From the NCBI GenBank assembly GCA_964639665.1, contig CAZXEU010000115.1:1-52057 (forward strand): a stretch of DNA of 52,057 nt. Direction: 5' to 3'. The notes under the pieces were generated by a model. That model made no database searches. It was not told the origin of the DNA and saw only the letters and a program-made list of their open reading frames with translations. Of this stretch, positions 24,649 through 33,416 are shown in pieces. The position numbers were made by a program, and so were the translations under genes. Each line of letters begins with the position of its first letter. The stretch's first letter is position 1. Source of the DNA: CAZXEU01 sp964639665. GTDB lineage: Bacteria > Bacteroidota > Rhodothermia > Rhodothermales > Bin80.

Positions 24649-26964
24649 ATGAAGACTTCCGTAGCGAGCGCGACCGTGTTGTTCCTTCTTGCATTGTTTT
24701 CGAACAGTGCATATTCCCAGCCCCTCCGGGGAAGGGTAATGGACAACGAGCAGAAGCCGCTGGCTTCCGTAACCATCTATCTGCCGGACCTGGAGCGTGG
24801 CACGATTACCGACGAGTCGGGCTTTTACGAACTCGGCACTCTTCCACGGGGCACGCACACGGTGCGATTCAGCTTCGTCGGCTTTGTCACCGAGGTGCAT
24901 GCCATTTCGCTCGAAAGCGAGGCCGTAGACTTCGACGTGATGCTGGTGCCGACCGACTATGAGCTAACGGAAATCCTCGCGGTAGCTGAAAGCAGAGGGG
25001 CCGCTCTCAACAGGGCCGCCTTGTCGGTTTCCCGGCTGGAGCCGCGTGACATATCCCAGGTCCGCGGCCAGTCGCTCGCCGAAACGCTCAGCCACCTTGC
25101 CGGAGTTGTGAGCATGACCACCGGGCCCAGCATCGCGAAGCCGGTAATACGAGGCCTGCACAGCCAGCGCGTGCTGGTGCTCAATGCGGGTGTGCCGCAG
25201 GAAGGACAGCAGTGGGGAGGGGAACACGCGCCCGAGATTGACCCGTTTGCTCCCGTCCGCATTGAGGTCGTGCGCGGTGCCGCCGGCGTGGAGTATGGCG
25301 TCGGCGCCATCGGCGGCGTCATCCGGCTGGAGCCGGAAGATCTGCCGGTTTCCCCGAAAGTGTCGGGATCCGTGGCGCTGAACGGCTTTTCCAACAATCG
25401 CCAGGCTGCCGGTTCGGCACTAGTCGAGCGGGGCCTGCGTGCCATACCGGGACTTGGCTGGCGCCTCCAGGGCAGCTTTCGCAAGGCCGGTGCGGCCCGT
25501 ACCCCCGAATTCATTATCGGCAATTCGGCCTTTACTCAACTGAACGGCTCCGCCTCTGTGGCCTACCACAGGGAAAGGTTTGCGCTGCATTCCTACTTCA
25601 GCCGCTTCAGTTCGGAACTTGGTCTCTACAAGGGCGCCCATATCGGTAACCATGCCGACCTGGTACGTGCCATTGAACGTGGCAGGCCCAGCGTCCAATA
25701 CGATTTCGTGTACGACATCGAGGCGCCGAAGCAGACGGTTCGGCACAATCTCCTGTCACTGACGGGCTACTACGATCTCTTGAGCGGAGACCGGATTGAA
25801 CTGAAGATGGGCCTGCAGCGCAACCACCGCCAGGAATTCGACGCCCACCGGCGATTCAGCGATCCGCTGGAAGACCCCGCCTTCGACCTTACGCTGTCAA
25901 CTCAGACGCTGGACGCGAAGCTCAGGACTCTTCCGCGAGGCTCGTTTTACGGCGTCTTCGGCGTAACCGGAATGAATCAGGGCAATGTGAATTCCGAGTC
26001 CGGGTATCTCATACCGAATTTTCGGGCGCTTACCGGTGGAGCCTACGCGCGCGGGACGTGGGTCTACGGCGCCTGGACACTTGAGACGGGTCTTCGTCTG
26101 GATCACCGCTGGATGAAGGCTTACCCGCAGGAAGGCCGAAACGGCGAGTTCCTTCGGCGCACGCACTCCTATACAAGCCTCTCCGGTGTCGTGGGCGCCA
26201 TATGGCAGTTCGCCTCTTCCTGGTCGGTTGCGACCAACTGGGGGACGGCCTGGCGCCCACCCGGGGTCAATGAACTGTACAACTTCGGGGTGCACCACGG
26301 CACGGCGCAATTCGAGATTGGGAACAGCACCATTGGCGGTGAGCGCAGCTACAATGTGGACATGACGCTGCGCCATTTCGGTAATCGCAGCCGGATGGAA
26401 GCCAGCGTCTACAATAACTGGATGGACGGCTACATCTACCTGTTCCCGGAAGGAGAGCCCCGGGTTACCATCAGGGGCACGTTCCCGTCCTTCCGCTACA
26501 CGCAGACCAATGCTCGCCTCCGCGGTCTGGATGGCCAGATCGAAATAGATGTTCTGGAGTTTCTGGATGTCCACATGCATGGATCGGTGGTCCGGGGCAG
26601 GGACCTGACCGCCCGGGTACCACTCATCTACATGCCTGCAGACAGGATATCGCTCGGCACAGGTTTCAGTCTGCCGGATGCAGGACTTGTAAGGTCCTCG
26701 GAATTCGAGCTGGAAGGCACGGTGGTGCGGCGCCAGACGCGCTTTCCGGATGGTGTCGACTATGCTGACCCGCCTGATGGCTATTCGCTCTTCAGCATCG
26801 GGTACCAGGCGGAGGTGCATTTCGGGTCAACGACGCTGCAGCTGGGCCTGACTGTCAGGAACCTGTTCGATACTACATACCGGGACTACCTGAGCCGATT
26901 CCGGTACTTCATTGACGACCCTGGGCGAAACGTGGTCTTGCGGCTCCGGCTCCCCATAGGCTAA
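24649..26964 (+). CDS. ZnuD-like TonB-dependent receptor
   Basis: Outer-membrane transporter of 771 residues: signal peptide (about 1-24, ending AYSQ), a carboxypeptidase-regulatory-like domain (about 27-105), plug (about 120-225) and barrel. The plug contains KPVIRGLHSQRVLVLNAGV and QGGEHAPEIDPF-type sequence (QWGGEHAPEIDPFAPVRIEVVRG), the pattern seen in ZnuD-type zinc or heavy-metal receptors, where H/E/D residues in this loop contact metal. The barrel ends with a typical LRLRLPIG strand. It stands with a small Cys/His protein upstream and a lipoprotein downstream, divergent from feo. Zinc is the best guess, not certain. Confidence 0.87.
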   Translation: MKTSVASATVLFLLALFSNSAYSQPLRGRVMDNEQKPLASVTIYLPDLERGTITDESGFYELGTLPRGTHTVRFSFVGFVTEVHAISLESEAVDFDVMLVPTDYELTEILAVAESRGAALNRAALSVSRLEPRDISQVRGQSLAETLSHLAGVVSMTTGPSIAKPVIRGLHSQRVLVLNAGVPQEGQQWGGEHAPEIDPFAPVRIEVVRGAAGVEYGVGAIGGVIRLEPEDLPVSPKVSGSVALNGFSNNRQAAGSALVERGLRAIPGLGWRLQGSFRKAGAARTPEFIIGNSAFTQLNGSASVAYHRERFALHSYFSRFSSELGLYKGAHIGNHADLVRAIERGRPSVQYDFVYDIEAPKQTVRHNLLSLTGYYDLLSGDRIELKMGLQRNHRQEFDAHRRFSDPLEDPAFDLTLSTQTLDAKLRTLPRGSFYGVFGVTGMNQGNVNSESGYLIPNFRALTGGAYARGTWVYGAWTLETGLRLDHRWMKAYPQEGRNGEFLRRTHSYTSLSGVVGAIWQFASSWSVATNWGTAWRPPGVNELYNFGVHHGTAQFEIGNSTIGGERSYNVDMTLRHFGNRSRMEASVYNNWMDGYIYLFPEGEPRVTIRGTFPSFRYTQTNARLRGLDGQIEIDVLEFLDVHMHGSVVRGRDLTARVPLIYMPADRISLGTGFSLPDAGLVRSSEFELEGTVVRRQTRFPDGVDYADPPDGYSLFSIGYQAEVHFGSTTLQLGLTVRNLFDTTYRDYLSRFRYFIDDPGRNVVLRLRLPIG

Positions 26965-27052
26965 ACCTTTCATCAAATCAAGTTCGAATTCACCGGCATG
27001 CTGCCTTCTACCTGGTTGCCGCGGTGTGCCACAAGCCAAACCTGAACCAGCC

Positions 27053-27607
27053 ATGCAGATCAGACCCATAAGGATATTCGCCATAGTCGCTGTACTCCTT
27101 CCGCTCGCTTTCATGGCGTGCGATTCCACGGAACCCGACGAAGAAGGACCTGGCGAAGAGGAACTCATCACCCGTATCGCGATCACCCTGTTCGCCAACG
27201 GGCAAACCCAGACGGCGGTCGCCAGTGATCCGGACGGCGACGGAAGCGGTTTCGAAATCGACACCATCACGCTTACGGCCGGCACGACCTATACGTGTAC
27301 CGTAGAGCTTACCGATACGATTAACGGTGAGGACATCACGGAGGAGGTTGCGGAAGAGTCCGACGAGCACCAGTTCTTTTACACGGTAAGTGGTGCGGCC
27401 TCAAACCGTGTTACGGTAACCGTAACCGACCAGGACGACAACGGCTTGCCTCTCGGCCTGGAGTTTGACCTGGCCGTATCCGGAGGCGGTGCTGCAACCG
27501 GCTCGCTGCGCGTAGTCTTGAGCCACTTCGATGAAGAGCCCAAGAACGGCACAGACCAGAGCGATGAGACTGACGTCGACGTCAGCTTCCCGATAACGAT
27601 ACAGTAG
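27053..27607 (+). CDS. Lipoprotein partner of the metal TonB receptor
   Basis: From ATG 27053 the protein has 184 residues, with lipoprotein signal ending LAFMAC (Cys23). The mature part is acidic: an EEELITRIAITLF opening, then DPDGDGSGFEIDTITL, an ITEEVAEESDEHQFFYTV stretch, DNGLPLGLEF, a GSLRVVLSHF strand, and a final DVDVSFPITIQ. Bacteroidota lipoproteins with this layout sit beside metal TonB receptors, sometimes described as type 1 periplasmic-binding-fold-like. Asp/Glu/His clusters suggest cation binding. Adjacent to, and probably co-transcribed with, the receptor (88-bp gap). Confidence 0.8.
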   Translation: MQIRPIRIFAIVAVLLPLAFMACDSTEPDEEGPGEEELITRIAITLFANGQTQTAVASDPDGDGSGFEIDTITLTAGTTYTCTVELTDTINGEDITEEVAEESDEHQFFYTVSGAASNRVTVTVTDQDDNGLPLGLEFDLAVSGGGAATGSLRVVLSHFDEEPKNGTDQSDETDVDVSFPITIQ

Positions 27608-27824
27608 GGAAGCGCAGCGCAGGCGCGGCCGCCTCGCGGTCAGTCTGAGCACCGACCAGCGAAGCGGCGGGTGCCGTTTTCACGGCCCCGGGAATGCGTA
27701 AACACCGTGCCCGGGCAGCCGCCCGCTGCGCGGGTGCGTACCTAATGAGGCCTGGCTGCTCGGGGCCTATCGAGGGAGCGTGCCCGGATCCCAAGGGTTG
27801 TAGCAGTCCTTTTCCCCGTCGCGC

Positions 27825-30422
27825 ATGCTGCCGTCCATTTTCCGGCCCATTCCGGTAATCGCTGCCTTTCTTTCCATTTCCGCTTCGGCTCTCGCCCAGG
27901 AGCCGGCAGCCCCGTCATCTGGCGTTTATGTCGATGCGCATGGCGTCATGCGCTGGAGTGGCTCGGACAGGGAGATCGCTTTGTTTGGCGTCAATTACAC
28001 GACGCCTTTCGCCTACGCCTACCGTGCGCACGGCTACGTAGGCGCAGACCATAAGCGGTCCGTCGATGTGGACGTATCTCATATGGCCCGCCTGGGTCTG
28101 GAAGCGTTCCGGATTCACGTCTGGGATCGAGAGATCACCGACCGGGACGGCAATCTCCTGGAGAATGGCCACCTGGATCTGCTCGACTACCTCCTCGCCC
28201 GGCTGGCGGAGCGGCAGATCAGGGCCATCCTTACCCCTATGGCCTACTGGCCACCGGGATATCCCGAGCCCGCACCCAAGACGAGTGGCATTTCGGATTA
28301 CTTCACCAAGGCCGAAATGACCACGGATCCCGACGCGCTGCGCGCACAGCAGAATTACATGCGGCAGTTTGCCGCGCATCTGAATCCGTACACGGGCCTT
28401 GCGTACCGGGACGACCCCAACATCATTGCCATCGAGCTCTGGAACGAGCCCAGCCATTCGGGCGCACCGCAAGAGACTACACGCTTTATCAATGCACTGG
28501 CCGGCACCCTGCGCGCAAGCGGCTTTTCAAAGCCGATCTTCTACAATATCAGCGTAGGGTATTCGGATGCGCATGGTCGTGCCGTCTGCGGTGCGAGTAT
28601 CCAGGGCGTCACCAGCCAATGGTATCCGACGGGCCTCGTACGGGATGCGGCCTTGCGCGGAAACATGCTGCCGAATGTAGACCGATACCCCGTCCCTTTC
28701 GCGGATTTCCCGGAGTGCCGGGACAAGGCACACGTGGTCTACGAATTCGACGCGGCCGATGTGACCGGGTCGTACATGTACCCGGCCATGGCCCGCGCCT
28801 TCAGGGAGGCCGGCATCCAGTGGGCTACGCAGTTTGCGTACGACCCGCTCGCAATTGCGCACACCAACACCGAATACCAGACGCATTTCCTCAATCTGGT
28901 CTACACTCCTGAGAAAGCCATCAGCTTCATGATCGCCGGCGAAGTGTTTCGACGCATTCCGCGCGGCGCTTCTTACGGAACCTACCCGATGAGCGAGCGC
29001 TTCGGCACCTTCCGCGTGAGCTACGAGGAGAATCTCAGCGAGATGGTAGCGGACACCGCGTTCTACTACTCGAGCTCTACGACCACGAAACCGGCCGATG
29101 CCGCGCTTCTGCGGCGCGTGGCCGGCACGGGCTCCTCCCCAGTCGCTTCTTACAGTGGCCGGGGCGCCTACTTCCTCGATCGGTTGCAAGACGGCGTCTG
29201 GCAGCTTGAAGTTTATCCCGATGCCGTGCCTGCAGCGGATCCCTTCGCACGCCCCGGCCTGGAGCGCCGCGCCGTGCACCTGCTCTGGACCGCATGGCCC
29301 ATCGAGATCAGACTCCCAAATCTCGGCAGCGACTTTACGGTCGAGCCCGTTGGTGAAGACAACGCGCATCGCCCTGCTGTCCGGGACGGCAGCTTCGAGG
29401 TACGCCCGGGCGCGTACCTGCTGCGGCGCAGCGACGCGATGCAGACCGATCCCGCGAGGTATCGCGAGGCCACGTTCTTTGCTCCTCCGCCTTCCGTGCA
29501 ATCTGCGCTCGTCATCCATAGGCCCCCAACCGAGATTCTGGCCGGGATGCCGTTTGTCCTACGTGCTGAAGTCTTGGCGGATGAACGCATCGATTCGGCG
29601 GCGGTCTTCGTTCGCCGCGCGGGCGGCTTCAACCGCTTTCGCACGGTACCCATGACCGCTAGCGGCGGCCACAGGTACGCGGCCGAACTGCCTCCCGGCT
29701 TACTGCGCCCGGGCATGCTCGAATACGCAATCACGGCATTTGACGCCGCAGACGTTTATACATATCCGGACGGCGCGAAAGAACATCCCGGCGAGTGGGA
29801 TTTCACGGGGCAGCGATATTGGGAAGTGCCCGTCGTTGCGGCCGAGGCGCCCCTGTTGCTTTTCGACGCCCGGAGGGACAGGGACCATCTCCTGGTACCA
29901 CATCCATGGAAGTACGTCGTCTTTCGCATTGATTTTGTGGGCGCGGCCATGCCCGACAGGCTCGCATTGCAGGCCATTGTCGGCGACTTCTCGCCGGCGC
30001 CGCATCATTTCGCTATCCGCTCTGTCCTTCCCGAAGGGACAAGACTCAGTCTGCCTGAGACCAGCCCGGAGGCCGTGCTGCGCATTACCGGCCGGACGGC
30101 CGGGCGCAAGTCCGGAACGCTTGAAGTGGCGTTGGTTGAAACAGGGGGCGTGGCCTGGGGAGCCGAGATTGTAGTAACGGATACGTGGCAGGACGTAGCC
30201 CTCCCCCTATCCTCACTGCGCCGAGTGCCCCTTGTGCTACTGCCAAGGCCATTTCCCGAGTACTTGCCCTACAAGCTGGAGTCTGCAGGAGAGTACACCG
30301 CGCTGAACCTCGCCCAGCTGCAGGGCCTTCAGTTTGCCATGGACGGCGATCCGGCGGAAGCGCCCGACGAGAGCGTGCCACAAGGCTTTGAGATTGAGCG
30401 CGTGACGCTCGATCGTAATTAG
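27825..30422 (+). CDS. Secreted GH5-like glycoside hydrolase, multidomain
   Basis: An 865-residue exported protein (signal about 1-25, SASALAQ). The N-terminal domain (about 35-400) is a cellulase-type TIM barrel: FGVNYTTPF opening strand, LGLEAFRIHVWDREI, the acid/base motif ELWNEPS (Glu208), and VVYEFDAAD with Glu307 as the probable nucleophile. Family GH5 and relatives cleave beta-linked glycans with retention. About residues 400-865 hold beta-sandwich-like regions, including one with a FNRFRTVPMTASGGHRY stretch, and a C-terminal region resembling a carbohydrate-binding jelly roll. Substrate unknown. Stands alone, 217 bp after the metal cluster. Confidence 0.8.
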   Translation: MLPSIFRPIPVIAAFLSISASALAQEPAAPSSGVYVDAHGVMRWSGSDREIALFGVNYTTPFAYAYRAHGYVGADHKRSVDVDVSHMARLGLEAFRIHVWDREITDRDGNLLENGHLDLLDYLLARLAERQIRAILTPMAYWPPGYPEPAPKTSGISDYFTKAEMTTDPDALRAQQNYMRQFAAHLNPYTGLAYRDDPNIIAIELWNEPSHSGAPQETTRFINALAGTLRASGFSKPIFYNISVGYSDAHGRAVCGASIQGVTSQWYPTGLVRDAALRGNMLPNVDRYPVPFADFPECRDKAHVVYEFDAADVTGSYMYPAMARAFREAGIQWATQFAYDPLAIAHTNTEYQTHFLNLVYTPEKAISFMIAGEVFRRIPRGASYGTYPMSERFGTFRVSYEENLSEMVADTAFYYSSSTTTKPADAALLRRVAGTGSSPVASYSGRGAYFLDRLQDGVWQLEVYPDAVPAADPFARPGLERRAVHLLWTAWPIEIRLPNLGSDFTVEPVGEDNAHRPAVRDGSFEVRPGAYLLRRSDAMQTDPARYREATFFAPPPSVQSALVIHRPPTEILAGMPFVLRAEVLADERIDSAAVFVRRAGGFNRFRTVPMTASGGHRYAAELPPGLLRPGMLEYAITAFDAADVYTYPDGAKEHPGEWDFTGQRYWEVPVVAAEAPLLLFDARRDRDHLLVPHPWKYVVFRIDFVGAAMPDRLALQAIVGDFSPAPHHFAIRSVLPEGTRLSLPETSPEAVLRITGRTAGRKSGTLEVALVETGGVAWGAEIVVTDTWQDVALPLSSLRRVPLVLLPRPFPEYLPYKLESAGEYTALNLAQLQGLQFAMDGDPAEAPDESVPQGFEIERVTLDRN

Positions 30423-31166
30423 TGGGGCACCTCGCGTACGCCGCCTGTCGCATCCATTCAGACCCTGGCGAAGCAGATTCACGACGCTCGCGCAGCACCT
30501 TTTGGCCCAACTATACCGGCTGGCTCGTACTCGCATCTAACGTCGCGCCGGCGCTTCGTGTTGGCATTGGCGGGCCGGGCCCCAGGACACCAGCCCTGGC
30601 AATACTGCAGGCTTGGCTTAACGGTGCCGAGGCCGCGCCGGTGGCTCCATCCGAGAGAGAATCCGGATGAGTCGGCCTATCATACCTACGCTGGCATCTT
30701 GACATAACCGGCCCCTTCTTTGCGCCACCGTCCTACAAGCCGCGGTCGGCTTACTACGAAACGGGCCATTGAGACCGGGCCGACATATGCGCCCCGAGAC
30801 TATAACCGGTTCTTCGCGGTCGGAACTCGCTCCTCGATTGCCTCGCAGGCCGGCCGGTTGAAGCCGCGTGCGCAAGGCCCGGAATACTCTCAGTGCCAAG
30901 GAACTGTCCGCCGGGGCATTGGCTTGCAATGTGAGCAGAGTTAAGGCCTTTCCAGTATGCATCGCGCGGCGCCTGGCGCCTCCCGCTGCGCAAAAGCAAG
31001 GTTCCCCGCCGCATCCTGCGGAAGCCTCCGCACACTCGGGCTATAGGCGGTACTGAGCCCTTGAAGCCGGCGCTGCAGATTCAGAATTATTCTCCATTTC
31101 CGGCTCCGGGGAAAGGCCGAATACGAATCTTCGGGCGACATTAGCCCCGCAATCCGAGCACCGCTG
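30423..31166. other. Non-coding interval (no gene recognised)
   Basis: About 740 bp between the GH5-like gene and the HAD hydrolase stop. Frames on both strands are short, Arg/Pro rich and without motifs. It could be decayed coding sequence, but no remnant is recognisable. Confidence 0.5.
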
Positions 31167-31883
31167 TCAGCTGGTGGCACGATGTACCTGCACAAACTCC
31201 GCCATCGAGTTGAATCTGAACTCGTAGCTAGGCTCGGATTCCGGAGGCATGGTTGCGCCGTAGCCCTCCTGCTGCGACCGGCGATAGATGTGACAGCTTG
31301 AAAGGCCGACCCTGTTGGCTGGCAGGTGGTCGTGGAACATGCTTTCGGCAGTGTGCAGAATCTTCGACTCTTCGATCCTCAGTGCGGCCAATCGCTCTAT
31401 CATGTAGGTGAAATTGCGCTGGCAAGGCTTGTAGCTGCCAATGTCTTCCGCGGTGAAGACTCCATCGAAATTCACGCCGAGCTTCTCGCTGCTTCGGGCG
31501 AAACTCTCGTTGTCGACGTTGCTCAGAATGAACAACCGGTAATGGCCCTTCAGATACCGCAGCGCATCGGCAGCATCGGGAAACGCTGGCCAGTCCCGCA
31601 CGGACTCGCCATACCGGACGCACTCATCCCAGGCTACCGGGATCCGCCACCGCTCAGCAAGGCGTCGATACACAACCGCCAGCACATCCCGGTACCTCTT
31701 CGCGGGCGTAGTCTGCTGCTGGTACGACTCATGCCGGGCATGCGCTTCCAGCACTTCAATGCGCGAAATCCTCCCGTCGAGCCGGTCAGTCAGGGGCCGC
31801 AGCGCACGAGTGATGCCCGTCTCCCAGTCGATGAGAGTACCGTAGACATCAAAGGTCAGCGCATCAAAGTCTTTCAACAGCAT
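31167..31883 (-). CDS. HAD hydrolase, haloacid dehalogenase type II-like
   Basis: 238 residues. HAD motifs in order: motif I FDVYGTLIDWE (nucleophile Asp12), motif II FILSNVD (Ser), motif III SYKPCQRNF (Lys; the usual Asp after KP is Cys here), and motif IV LHTAESMFHDHLPA. The alpha-helical cap (about 20-100) is type II. Family members include L-2-haloacid dehalogenases and many phosphatases; the DVYGTL opening and FHDHLPA tail favour the dehalogenase type II group, but substrate is not predictable. Its start faces a non-coding interval of about 1.5 kb. Confidence 0.85.
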   Translation of the reverse strand: MLLKDFDALTFDVYGTLIDWETGITRALRPLTDRLDGRISRIEVLEAHARHESYQQQTTPAKRYRDVLAVVYRRLAERWRIPVAWDECVRYGESVRDWPAFPDAADALRYLKGHYRLFILSNVDNESFARSSEKLGVNFDGVFTAEDIGSYKPCQRNFTYMIERLAALRIEESKILHTAESMFHDHLPANRVGLSSCHIYRRSQQEGYGATMPPESEPSYEFRFNSMAEFVQVHRATS

Positions 31884-32845
31884 GTCACTAGTTCACGAAT
31901 CACGAAAGCCGGCACGCGATACGCGCAGGGGCGAGGCCGAGACCAGAACTACCGAATGCTGGCGGAAGGGCGCGGATGATATCGAAGCAGACACTCTCCA
32001 GTGCGGAAATCACTTAGCGGGTCGCAGAAGCAATAAGTAGACCATTCGAAGCGAGAATAGGCCAGAGGATCAGAGGTATGCAAGCTGTTTAGAAGGCTTC
32101 CGAGAACGCAAGGGAAAGAAGCCGGTCGCAGCCGGACCCAACCTGACGAACATATACCTGTGCCCGGCTCGTGCACGCGTTTCCATGGCCGTTCGAGCCG
32201 CAGATTGCGTTGCCTGGTGCGCTTCCCAAGCCCTCGGACCTCAAACACACCGCCCGGCGACAGCTGTACTGCCCCAATGCAGGTGCCCGGAAACGGATCC
32301 GGATGGCCTGTGGCGGCGCCACTCGTCAGGGCTATGTCCGAATCACTCGAAATTGTTTTCTGGTCCTTTCCGATCGCCGAAGTCGGATACAGGCCCCACG
32401 TCAGGGTCTACACATTCACAACGTGCACTGTAGAGTCCTGCGCTATGGAGCACGGGCCAGAATGGGGCAGAGCGCCCGCAACCGAAAAGCCTAACGACAG
32501 CCGGCCTGTGTCGCTCCCTCCTGTCCGGAAGCCTGATTCATCATCGGCCCGTAGCGCGCGCCCCCCTGGTCGTGTCTGGGTGGCTTGTCGGGACGTAGGT
32601 GGTCTCGTTGCCGCGCTGTGCAGCAAGTCGATGACTGCATATGTGTCCCTGCCACGCTGCCGAGATCGGATGTGGACGGAGTCGCCCAACTATTGCCGAA
32701 AGCCGGCAAGGCACTCTCCTCGTAAGCCGACGCCGGTCCATGCGACCGCCCGGATACGGCGTACGATGCGACCTAGAATCCCGATAGCAATTCTTCGAAC
32801 CCGCTGATGGCAATTGCAGTCTACCAATCCCCGCCATGGCGAATT

Positions 32846-32904
32846 GCCGGGTTTATGGCGGATTGGCGGGTTTATGGCGGGTTTATGGCGGGTTTATGGC
32901 CGAT
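32846..32904. repeat. 11-bp tandem repeat
   Basis: The unit GGCGGGTTTAT occurs three times in a row (32865-32875, 32876-32886, 32887-32897), preceded by a near copy (32846-32856) and flanked by GGCGGATT and GGCCGATT fragments. Unit length is not a multiple of three and it holds the stop codon of the winged-helix fragment. Slippage origin is likely. Confidence 0.85.
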
Positions 32905-33127
32905 TGGCCTCTTCGAGCAGCATTCTCAAGACCGCATACCGAGTACGTCGACCAGTCTGGCTAGTGCGGCGCAGCAGACCAGCCGCCTCAAGTGAACCAA
33001 GGTCGCGGAGCGCCGTCCGCTCAGACACTCCGACCAACTCCTGTACTTCCAGATTGCCGATAGTCCGAACCTGCCTCGCGTTTCGAATTGATCTCTCTTG
33101 CGGGTAGCCAGGGCCCAACGTACGCAA
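32894..33127 (-). pseudogene. Winged-helix DNA-binding fragment, probable gene remnant
   Basis: A 77-residue frame opening with TTG. Residues about 20-70 form a winged helix: NLEVQELVGVSERTALRDL then LEAAGLLRR and a wing GRRTRYAVL. Such domains end Fic-type proteins and Schlafen/AlbA-type ATP-binding regulators, so this is probably the C-terminus of a larger lost gene. The frame is closed upstream by a TGA near 33180 and has no ribosome site. A stand-alone small regulator is a less likely alternative. Confidence 0.5.
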
Positions 33128-33416
33128 TCGGGAGACCAGGCCCGTACTATCGAAGGGTGTCGCCGAGTATCGATTCAGTCAAGCGTCACGCTGAGTAGCA
33201 GGCAGTCCCGGTGTTTCGCATGCCCGGGCCGCACAAGCCGTCCCGGAACACCACCGAGGCACGCGACCAGAACAAGGACATTGCCAACCGGGTTGTCCGC
33301 CAAGGCAGATAGGGCTTCGTCCAATCGCGTTTCCGTGTGAATTGGCTGTGCATACGGCGATCCTCGGCTCGTTTTTGTGCCCAATCCGTACAACGCGTGC
33401 TCTTGACCAAGCCACC

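Larger units (their letters stand above)
31884..33416. other. Largely non-coding, apparently decayed interval
   Basis: About 1.5 kb between the HAD gene and proS. Apart from the winged-helix fragment (32894-33127) and the tandem repeat (32846-32904) entered separately, I see no gene. A minus-strand frame at 33175-33380 ends just upstream of the winged-helix frame but matches nothing I know. The interval is clearly less coding-like than the rest of the window. Confidence 0.6.

Noticed and set aside
32160..32807. 215-residue plus-strand frame
   Set aside because: Arg/Pro/Ser-rich with no recognisable domain, inside a decayed interval.
32846..32904. Possible CRISPR-like repeat
   Set aside because: Repeats are contiguous with no spacers and too short.
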